Assembly: GCA_900547595.1 (NCBI GenBank) | Contig: URHE01000005.1 | Location: forward strand, 1-57,355 | Direction of reading: 5' to 3' | DNA: 57,355 nt | Source of the DNA: an uncultured Desulfovibrio sp. | Lineage (GTDB): Bacteria; Desulfobacterota; Desulfovibrionia; Desulfovibrionales; Desulfovibrionaceae | Shown: positions 51,875 through 57,355 of the stretch, one piece after another | Layout: each line of letters starts with the position of its first letter | Position numbering within the stretch: the stretch's first letter is position 1 | Translations under genes and position numbers: made by a program | Notes under the pieces: model-generated | What the model was told of the DNA's origin: nothing | The model's input: the letters and a program-made list of their open reading frames with translations, nothing else | The model's database searches: none

Positions 51875-53080
51875 ATGGCAAGGGCGCTGTTTGAGCATGT
51901 CGAATACGAACTGGAACTCCCCACTCCCGCAACGGACCTCGAAAGCAGATATTTCCTCCAGATCGATCCCGAAAAATGCACCGGCTGCGGAGATTGCGAG
52001 AAGTATTGTCCCACGGCGGCCATCCACGGTGTTGTCGGACAGGCGCACAAGATACTGCATCCCGAGCCGTGCCTCCATTGCGGCATGTGCCTTGTGCACT
52101 GCCCGGCGGGCGCGATCTACGAACAGTATTCCTGGCTGCCGGAAGTTGAGGAAAAACTGCGTGACCCTGAAACCATCTGCATCGCCATGCCGGCCCCCTC
52201 TGTCCGCTACACGCTCGGCGAGGCGTTTGACGGCGCGTGGGGACAGAACATTTTTGACAAGATGCTCGCCGCGTTTGAAAAACTGGGCTTCCGGCACTGC
52301 TGGGACACGGAATTTGCCGCTGACGTGACCATCTGGGAGGAAGGAAGCTGTCTGCTCAAGAGGCTGGACGAAAACGGCGTGTTCCCGCAATTCAGTTCCT
52401 GTTGTCCCGGCTGGCAGAAATATGTCGAATACTTTTATCCCGACCTGATCCCGAATCTTGTTTCGGTAAAATCCCCGCTCGCCATCAACGGGCGCCTGGC
52501 AAAAACCTACGGCGCGGACCGGTTCAATTATGATCCCGGCAAGATGTATACGGTCGCCATCATGCCCTGCATCGCCAAAAAGTATGAGGCGCTGCGGCCG
52601 GAACTGGAATTTGGCGGCATCCGGGACATCGACGCGGTGCTGACGGTCAGGGAATTCGCCGCCCTGTTGCGCAGGCATGCCATCAATCCCTGGCGCCTGC
52701 CCCCCGGGCAGATGGATACGCTCATGGGCGAATCGTCGGGGGGCACACTTTTCGGCATCGGGGGCGGCGTGCTGGAGACCCTGTGCCGCTATGTCGTGCA
52801 CAAACGGACGGGCAAAAAGGAGTGCGACCTGGTCATGCGCAGCAGGCCGGGGCTTGAGGGCATCTTCGAGTATGAGCTGCGCCTGGGGGATCAGGTGCTG
52901 CATCTGGCGCGGGTCGTGGGCGCAAGGCATTTCGCCCCCCTGTGCGAGGAGGTGCGCGCCGCCCGGTCACGCTACCATTTCGTGGAATTCATGGCCTGCG
53001 CGGGCGGGTGCATCAATGGGGGAGGGCAGCTCCTGCTGCCGAGTTTTCTGAAGAACGCCTGTCTGCCGGAGCATGCCTGA
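51875..53080 (+). CDS. hydA: [FeFe] hydrogenase large (catalytic) subunit
   Basis: 401 residues, no signal peptide. Two [4Fe-4S] clusters: CTGCGDCEKYCP (Cys35/38/41/45) and CLHCGMCLVHCP (Cys66/69/72/76). The H-cluster ligands are all present: Cys176 in SSCCPGW (L1), Cys232 in MPCIAKKYE (L2), Cys375 and Cys379 in FMACAGGCINGGGQ (L3), with Cys177 next to the first as proton relay. L1 has S instead of the usual T. The length and lack of a C-terminal small-subunit region match the Desulfovibrio two-subunit enzyme (HydAB). The next gene overlaps by 8 bases and encodes the small-subunit domain. GAAGGAAGG precedes the ATG. Confidence 0.95.
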   Translation: MARALFEHVEYELELPTPATDLESRYFLQIDPEKCTGCGDCEKYCPTAAIHGVVGQAHKILHPEPCLHCGMCLVHCPAGAIYEQYSWLPEVEEKLRDPETICIAMPAPSVRYTLGEAFDGAWGQNIFDKMLAAFEKLGFRHCWDTEFAADVTIWEEGSCLLKRLDENGVFPQFSSCCPGWQKYVEYFYPDLIPNLVSVKSPLAINGRLAKTYGADRFNYDPGKMYTVAIMPCIAKKYEALRPELEFGGIRDIDAVLTVREFAALLRRHAINPWRLPPGQMDTLMGESSGGTLFGIGGGVLETLCRYVVHKRTGKKECDLVMRSRPGLEGIFEYELRLGDQVLHLARVVGARHFAPLCEEVRAARSRYHFVEFMACAGGCINGGGQLLLPSFLKNACLPEHA

Positions 53081-53900
53081 GATGAAGGAAACCGTCAGGA
53101 CATACGGCCTGCGCGGCAAGGGCTACCGCCTCCGTGACAACGCGACCATCAAGTTCATGAAGGCGGTGCACATGCTGGCGGCCATCGCCTGGGGCGGGGG
53201 CGCCTTTTCCATGCAGGCGCTCGGCTTTCTGGGGCGCTCCCTGCCCCCCGGGCCGGAAAGGGACTTTGTGGGGCTGTGCTCCCATTTTGTGGACACCTGG
53301 GTGGTCATTCCCGGCCTTGCGGGCTGCGTGCTCACCGGGCTTTTCTATTCCTGCCTGACGGCCATCGGGTTTTTCCGGTTCGCCTGGATCGGCTACAAAT
53401 GGCTGATAGCGTGCAGCGCCGGCTTCTGGGGCACGCTCTTCTGGGGGCCATGGGGGGCGGAGATCACGCAGTTCCTGCAACCATACGGGCTGGACGGCTT
53501 CATGCGCATGATGCGCTGGTTCGTGCTGCCGGAAAACGCCTGGACGGCCATCCTCCAGACGGGCATCGTGCTTTCCGTGTGCCTGGTGTCGGTCTACCGG
53601 CCCCTGTCCTTCCGCTTCTGGCAGAAGGACCTGGAGGAAAAGGACATCCGCCGGCGCGTCAGGGCCGTGCGGGCCATGGACAAAAGCGCGGCCCTGCGTT
53701 CGCCCCTGGACAATGCCCAGGTCCAGACGCTGTACGACACCTGGCTTGGGGAACCCATAGGGCCGCAGGCCAACGCGCATCTGCACATGCAGTTCAAGGA
53801 CAAGTCGGCGAGAATCAGAAAACTGCAGATCGCCGGCCTGTATCCGCAGGAGCTGTTCGGGAAACGCCCGGAAAACCGTGGCGCGCGCAAAGGAGCCTAA
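53073..53900 (+). CDS. [FeFe] hydrogenase small-subunit domain fused to a four-helix membrane domain
   Basis: 275 residues. Residues ~25-180 hold four hydrophobic helices (FMKAVHMLAAIAWGGGAFSM, WVVIPGLAGCVLTGLFY, WLIACSAGFWGTLFWG, ILQTGIVLSVCLVSVYR). Residues ~208-265 match Desulfovibrio HydB: here LDNAQVQTLYDTWLGEPIG, then FKDKSARIRKLQIAGLYP; HydB of D. vulgaris, from memory, has DNTQVKALYKSYLEKPLG and FDKSKGVKELTTAGKLP. HydB normally carries a Tat signal; here a membrane anchor replaces it. Basic residues at both ends (RGKGYRLR, RRRVRAVR) place both in the cytoplasm. An ATG at 53082, just after the hydA stop, is an alternative start with GGAG ten bases upstream. Confidence 0.85.
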   Translation: MPEMKETVRTYGLRGKGYRLRDNATIKFMKAVHMLAAIAWGGGAFSMQALGFLGRSLPPGPERDFVGLCSHFVDTWVVIPGLAGCVLTGLFYSCLTAIGFFRFAWIGYKWLIACSAGFWGTLFWGPWGAEITQFLQPYGLDGFMRMMRWFVLPENAWTAILQTGIVLSVCLVSVYRPLSFRFWQKDLEEKDIRRRVRAVRAMDKSAALRSPLDNAQVQTLYDTWLGEPIGPQANAHLHMQFKDKSARIRKLQIAGLYPQELFGKRPENRGARKGA

Positions 53901-53928
53901 CGCGTTTTTTGATTGAAAATATCTGTGC

Positions 53929-54080
53929 GCCAGATATTCCTTTCAGATTTCGCTGCCGTTACTTCCCCGCAGAGCGGGACAAGCGGCGGAAACGCGCGGT
54001 TTTCCGTCGTGTTCCGGCGCGGGCGTCCGCTTTCGCGGCCGCCGGAGCGTTCACGCACATTCATTGCGAAAGCGCGCTAG
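53929..54080 (+). repeat. Composite intergenic repeat, long form, copy 5
   Basis: TTTCGCTGCCGTTACTTCCC, GAGCGGGACAAGCGGCGGAA and GGCGCGGGCGTCCGC match the copies at 31793 and 23612-23458. It ends with GGAGCGTTCACGCACATTC and ATTGCGAAAGCGCGCTA. The terminal CTA is the TAG stop of the PilZ gene on the minus strand. It lies between the convergent hydrogenase and PilZ genes. Confidence 0.85.
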
Positions 54081-54886
54081 CCGCGTCCGCCCCTGAAATT
54101 GCGCGAGACCCACTGGGCGATGAGGGGCACGCCCACATCGGCCTCGGGCTTGAACCATGTATGGCTGTGAACGCCCTGCATGTTCCGCCACTTCAGAAAA
54201 TAGCACCCGACGCTCACAACGGTTTTGTCCGTCTGTCCGACCATCTTGCGCCGCACCATGCCGATCACGGAAAGAGGAAGAGGCTTGCCGGGCTGGCCGA
54301 AATCTCCGCGCAACAGCACGGGATCATTCACATCAATGCTTTCAGCGAGCGGGTCTTTCTCCGCTATGTCCAGGCGCAGGCCGCTTGAGGAAATGTCGCC
54401 CAGCGCGCACATGGGCGGTTCAAGGCCGCGCCAGTGCATGACGGGCAGCTTGTCGTCCTTTTCCTCGATTTCCCCATGCCAGACCCGGAAATTGCCCGCG
54501 TCATCCGCATGCAGGGGGATGCGGCAGCTGAAGCGGCGCTGCTGATGGTCTATGCTTTCCGGCAACGGAAACACCAGAAACATGGCGTTTGGCGGTCCGT
54601 TATAGATGCGCGCCACCCGGCTCCTGAAGTGGCAGTGGACAAGGTCGTCGTCGCGCACCGTGAAATAGCCGCTGGTTTCCGTTCCCCACACTATGGGCTG
54701 GCGCTCGATCTCCTCGATGGGGGCGCTGACGACGAAATGGCCATTCTTTATCATGACGCATGTGGCCCTGATATTTGAGATATGGCACATATCCAGTGTG
54801 AAAAAAAGATTGATCCTCGCATGCTCCCTGCATGCCAATCCAAAATAATATTCAGGGTCTTCGATATTTTTTATGAATTCCGTCAT
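54077..54886 (-). CDS. PilZ-domain cyclic di-GMP receptor, YcgR-like
   Basis: 269 residues. The N-terminal ~110 residues resemble the YcgR flagellar-brake domain (beta strands such as TCVMIKNGHFVVSAP). The C-terminal PilZ domain has the c-di-GMP motifs QQRRFSCRIPL (RxxxR) and DISSSGLRL (D/NxSxxG). It probably controls motility or surface behaviour in response to c-di-GMP. A diguanylate cyclase gene lies 103 bases upstream on the same strand, so producer and receptor may be co-expressed. The stop codon lies within the repeat. Confidence 0.88.
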   Translation of the reverse strand: MTEFIKNIEDPEYYFGLACREHARINLFFTLDMCHISNIRATCVMIKNGHFVVSAPIEEIERQPIVWGTETSGYFTVRDDDLVHCHFRSRVARIYNGPPNAMFLVFPLPESIDHQQRRFSCRIPLHADDAGNFRVWHGEIEEKDDKLPVMHWRGLEPPMCALGDISSSGLRLDIAEKDPLAESIDVNDPVLLRGDFGQPGKPLPLSVIGMVRRKMVGQTDKTVVSVGCYFLKWRNMQGVHSHTWFKPEADVGVPLIAQWVSRNFRGGRG

Positions 54887-54951
54887 TGTTTATCCATTTC
54901 GCAAAAATTTTCCCCTCAAACTCAGGGGGCGCATCCACGCCGGACTGCGCC

Positions 54952-54974
54952 GCCGCATGCTTCCGACATGCGGC
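54952..54974. terminator. Hairpin between the cyclase and PilZ genes
   Basis: GCCGCATG pairs perfectly with CATGCGGC around a seven-base loop, 15 bases after the cyclase stop. There is no T-run, so it would at most weaken read-through into the PilZ gene. Confidence 0.4.
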
Positions 54975-54989
54975 AGCCGAAATTGGAAG

Positions 54990-56570
54990 CTACGATTGTT
55001 CGTCACTGTTCTGGCATATGCAATAGCGGGATTTTCCCTGATTTTTCGCGTCATACATCGCCCTGTCCGTGATCTTGATCAGGGGTTCTATGCCGTTGCG
55101 CATGGAGCCATTGACGGACACCCCCACGCTGCACGAGAGTCTGTTCAAGATTTCGCTGGCGGAAAACTTCTCCTGCATGAGGTCGATCAGGCTTTGGGCC
55201 ATGTCTTCGAGGTCTTGCAGCGTGGCTTCCCGCCGCACGCACACAATGAATTCATCGCCCCCCAGCCTGGCGGGAAAATCTTTTCCGAACACCTGGCGCA
55301 GGATCATGGCCGTGACCTTGAGCGCCTCATCGCCGGCCTTGTGGCCGAAATTGTCATTGACCTGCTTGAAATTATCCAGGTCCACATAAAAAAGGTGGAC
55401 CCTTTCGTTAATATCTATTCTTTTGGCATACTCGTAGAATGCCTGCCGGTTGGCAAGGCCGGTCAGCGCATCCGTATTGGCAAGCTTCCAGATATTGTAT
55501 TCAAGTTCCTTTTCGTCCGTGACGTCTTCAAATACATGGATCACGCCCTGATAGTTGCCGAATATATCATTCAGATCATGCGAAATCATTTTCAAAAATG
55601 ACATATGGCCATCGGCATGAATGAAGCGCATGTAGATTTCCTCACCTGTCGGCGAAATCTCATGCAATATGTTCTGTTCGTACCAGTCCCGCCAGCAGAT
55701 GCCGGCAATGGAATCAATGTCTGTTTCAAAAAATTCAAGAAACCTGGCATTGACTTTGGCAACCTGTTCGTCAAAACCGCAAATCATGAGCGGAAAAGGC
55801 ATCACCTCGATAAAAAGATCCAGCTCGATATTCAGGTTGAACAGATTGGTTATGTCGTGGGCAATGCCCGCCGTCCCCAGAATCTCCCCGTCCAGACCGC
55901 GAACGGGCGTCTTGATGGTCTTGAAAAGGCGCTTCCCGTCGCCGGTCTGTACGACTTCCTCCGCCGTCACGGTCTCTCCCGTTGCCAGAGCGGCCTGATC
56001 GGTCTCGTGGCAGTTGAACTCACCGTCGTTTTCGGAGACGCCCCAGATGTCCTCGTGTGTTTTGTTTTCTATCTCTTCTCGTGTTTTCCCCACGAACTGG
56101 CAAAAATAGTCGTTGACCTTCCTGTGACGCCCTTCCATATCCTTGAACCACACCATGTCCGGCAGGCAGTTGATGAATGTGTCAAGGCATTGACTGCAAA
56201 AAGCGGAACACGCGCCGCCATTGATCTCCGCAAGAAGATGCGTCACGCGCATACGGATCCTTGGTTCGGAAAAAGGCGCCAGCCAAATGTCATCCAGCGC
56301 GTTCCTGTTCTCGTCGGAAAGGGCAGCCTCCTCCCCGGAACTCAGACAGGCCACGAGATACGTTTCTTGCCTTGCACAGGCTCTTGCAGCCTGAAAATCC
56401 TCCGGTCCGGTAAAAATAATGACATCCGCCCTGTCAACAATATCCGGAACAAATCTTTCATGCCATGTTACAGTCCAGTCAAGATACTCCGCAGGCGGCA
56501 GCGCTTCGATGACATTTTTTAATAAAACATTTTCGCCAATGACATGTATGGCTATGGTGTAATGGTACAT
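54990..56570 (-). CDS. Diguanylate cyclase with two PAS domains
   Basis: 526 residues. After a ~115-residue N-terminal region of unknown type come PAS 1 (NCLPDMVWFKDMEGRHRKVN, ending GTAGIAHDITN), PAS 2 (VMPFPLMICGFDEQVAKVNA, ending IHVFEDVTDEKEL) and a GGDEF domain with DALTGLANRQAF and an intact active site LGGDEF. No RxxD inhibitory site precedes it, so product inhibition may be weak. No membrane helix: a cytoplasmic sensor. ATG 56570 has GAGG ten bases upstream. The frame is open to 56906, but that part crosses the tRNA and its terminator and cannot be coding. Confidence 0.88.
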   Translation of the reverse strand: MYHYTIAIHVIGENVLLKNVIEALPPAEYLDWTVTWHERFVPDIVDRADVIIFTGPEDFQAARACARQETYLVACLSSGEEAALSDENRNALDDIWLAPFSEPRIRMRVTHLLAEINGGACSAFCSQCLDTFINCLPDMVWFKDMEGRHRKVNDYFCQFVGKTREEIENKTHEDIWGVSENDGEFNCHETDQAALATGETVTAEEVVQTGDGKRLFKTIKTPVRGLDGEILGTAGIAHDITNLFNLNIELDLFIEVMPFPLMICGFDEQVAKVNARFLEFFETDIDSIAGICWRDWYEQNILHEISPTGEEIYMRFIHADGHMSFLKMISHDLNDIFGNYQGVIHVFEDVTDEKELEYNIWKLANTDALTGLANRQAFYEYAKRIDINERVHLFYVDLDNFKQVNDNFGHKAGDEALKVTAMILRQVFGKDFPARLGGDEFIVCVRREATLQDLEDMAQSLIDLMQEKFSASEILNRLSCSVGVSVNGSMRNGIEPLIKITDRAMYDAKNQGKSRYCICQNSDEQS

Positions 56571-56747
56571 ATGCCATTGCCTCATAGTGGAGAAGTGACA
56601 AAGATGTCGGGCCACCCTTTTGACAGTCCATAGCATGATTCTTTTGAAAAAGCCATTGCGGAGATTCCACAGCGCGCCGTCCCTGCCGGGGAACGGCCCG
56701 ACGGCAGAAACAGCGCGGGGACATGATGGGACAACCCGGAAAGCATG

Positions 56748-56781
56748 AAAAAAGGACTCGCGAAAATTTCCGCAAGTCCTT
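56748..56781 (-). terminator. Intrinsic terminator of tRNA-Thr
   Basis: On the minus strand AAGGACTTGCG pairs with CGCGAGTCCTT (one wobble) and is followed by TTTTTT. It starts 11 bases after the encoded CCA end of the tRNA. Confidence 0.88.
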
Positions 56782-56791
56782 GCAAAATCTC

Positions 56792-56867
56792 TGGAGCCAG
56801 CTAAGAGACTTGAACTCTTGACCTGCTGATTACGAATCAGCTGCTCTACCAACTGAGCTAAGCTGGC
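56792..56867 (-). tRNA. tRNA-Thr(CGT)
   Basis: 76 bases with CCA encoded. Acceptor stem GCCAGCT/AGCTGGC, D-arm GCTC AGTTGG TAGAGC, anticodon stem GCTGA/TCAGC with loop TTCGTAA (anticodon CGT, reads ACG), variable loop AGGTC, T-arm AAGAG TTCAAGT CTCTT. A perfect TTGACA lies at 56925-56920 on the minus strand, about 53 bases before the 5' end, with no good -10 at 17 bases. Confidence 0.96.
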
Positions 56868-56948
56868 ATAAAGCTCCGTGGGAAACTGTCCGGCCCCTTG
56901 TGGCAAAAAACCCCCGTCCTGTCAAGAGGCACCCGCAGGGGGCGCCCC

Positions 56949-57293
56949 TCAGGGCCGCACGGGTTTGCGGCTGCGGACCATGGGCGCGCCCAGGCGCAGT
57001 TCCTCGGCAATGCGCACGACTTCCCCGGCGCGGGCGGCATCGCCGCGCAACAGCACCAGAACCACATAGAGCTTGCCCTCCCGCTGCATGCGGGTCCGCA
57101 ATCCCCTGCCCTCCAGGCGCTGGCGCAGATTATCCACGCTTTCCTCGTCCCGGAAGGCGCCCACCTGAAAAACATAATCATGCATGGCCGCGGCAGGCGC
57201 CGCCTCCGGCGTCATGCCCGCGCCGGAAAGCGCAGGGGGCGCCGGTGGCACCGTTCCCGGAGCGACCGCCTGCGCGGCGGGCGTGCAAGCCAT
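56949..57293 (-). CDS. SPOR-domain protein, N-terminus lost at the right join
   Basis: The last ~75 residues form a SPOR domain: YVFQVGAFRDEESVDNLRQRL and LYVVLVLLRGDAARAGEVVRIA. SPOR domains bind peptidoglycan stripped of peptides at the septum. The part before it is a Pro/Ala linker (APGTVPPAPPALSG), as in RlpA-like lipoproteins or FtsN-like proteins. The frame is open to the window edge, but upstream of about 57275 the same bases read as FabF on the other strand, so the first residues given by the frame are probably not real. Confidence 0.75.
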   Translation of the reverse strand: MACTPAAQAVAPGTVPPAPPALSGAGMTPEAAPAAAMHDYVFQVGAFRDEESVDNLRQRLEGRGLRTRMQREGKLYVVLVLLRGDAARAGEVVRIAEELRLGAPMVRSRKPVRP

Positions 57294-57355
57294 CGGCGAC
57301 GCGGCGCGGATGATCCGCGCGGGAGAGGTCGACGTGGCGCTCTGCGGCGGCGCGG
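57265..57355 (+). CDS. Internal fragment of a beta-ketoacyl-ACP synthase II (FabF)
   Basis: The plus strand reads TACAAGVQAIGDAARMIRAG then EVDVALCGGA up to the window edge. This matches the FabF region around the active-site Cys (TACATG-H-AIG-AARMI-G-ADVMIAGG). The 140 or so residues that should precede it are absent; instead the SPOR gene lies there on the other strand. The wording resembles alphaproteobacterial FabF, from memory. Confidence 0.65.

Noticed and set aside
56571..56906. N-terminal extension of the diguanylate cyclase
   Set aside because: The open frame crosses the terminator and the tRNA-Thr gene in antisense; the ATG at 56570 has a ribosome site and no such conflict.

Overview
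The window looks like a GC-rich (about two-thirds G+C by eye) chromosome segment of a sulfate-reducing Desulfovibrionaceae bacterium. The evidence is a tetraheme class III cytochrome c, an [FeFe] hydrogenase with a Desulfovibrio HydB-type small subunit, the [NiFe]-hydrogenase maturation gene hypF, a TRAP transporter operon, and AtoC/NtrC-type two-component control. Both ends look like artificial joins. The first ~310 bases encode part of a short-chain dehydrogenase that reads into the antisense of hypF and cuts off its C-terminus. The last ~90 bases read as a piece of FabF that cuts into a SPOR-domain gene.

Layout. 0.3-13.4 kb: hypF, a small SRP RNA with its own promoter, NAD malic enzyme, cytochrome c3, a sensor kinase/sigma-54 activator pair, pgi, a duplicated Cys-rich protein, a YchJ protein, and a five-gene TauE/SafE exporter operon. 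13.7-17.8 kb: a PEP-synthase-like protein and an MFS carrier on the plus strand. 17.8-23.4 kb: a minus-strand operon rpiR-ridA-dctQ-dctM-dctP-mmgE/prpD for import and use of an unknown carboxylate. 23.8-26.4 kb: a secreted protein, cobU and an anchored protein, joined by ATGA overlaps.

26.5-51.4 kb is a surface-polysaccharide locus on the minus strand. Its core is manB, manC, gmd and fcl (complete route to GDP-L-fucose) and wzm/wzt (ABC export). Its variable part is an AT-richer block of glycosyltransferases and methyltransferases, one of which carries a 15-G homopolymer in its reading frame. Its distal end is a five-gene block whose members and order match the Campylobacter jejuni Cj1418-Cj1417-Cj1416-Cj1415 pathway for cytidine diphosphoramidate, the activated precursor of the O-methyl phosphoramidate capsule decoration, plus a methyltransferase. 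A TagF-like transferase, possibly frameshifted, lies next to it. I regard this putative phosphoramidate decoration system in a sulfate reducer as the main discovery.

51.9-57.3 kb: an [FeFe] hydrogenase pair in which the small subunit is fused to a four-helix membrane domain, a PilZ protein, a PAS-GGDEF diguanylate cyclase, tRNA-Thr(CGT) with a clear terminator, and a truncated SPOR protein. Five copies of a palindromic repeat lie between genes. Four of them supply a TAG stop codon to a neighbouring reading frame, and three are part of a longer ~150-base element.
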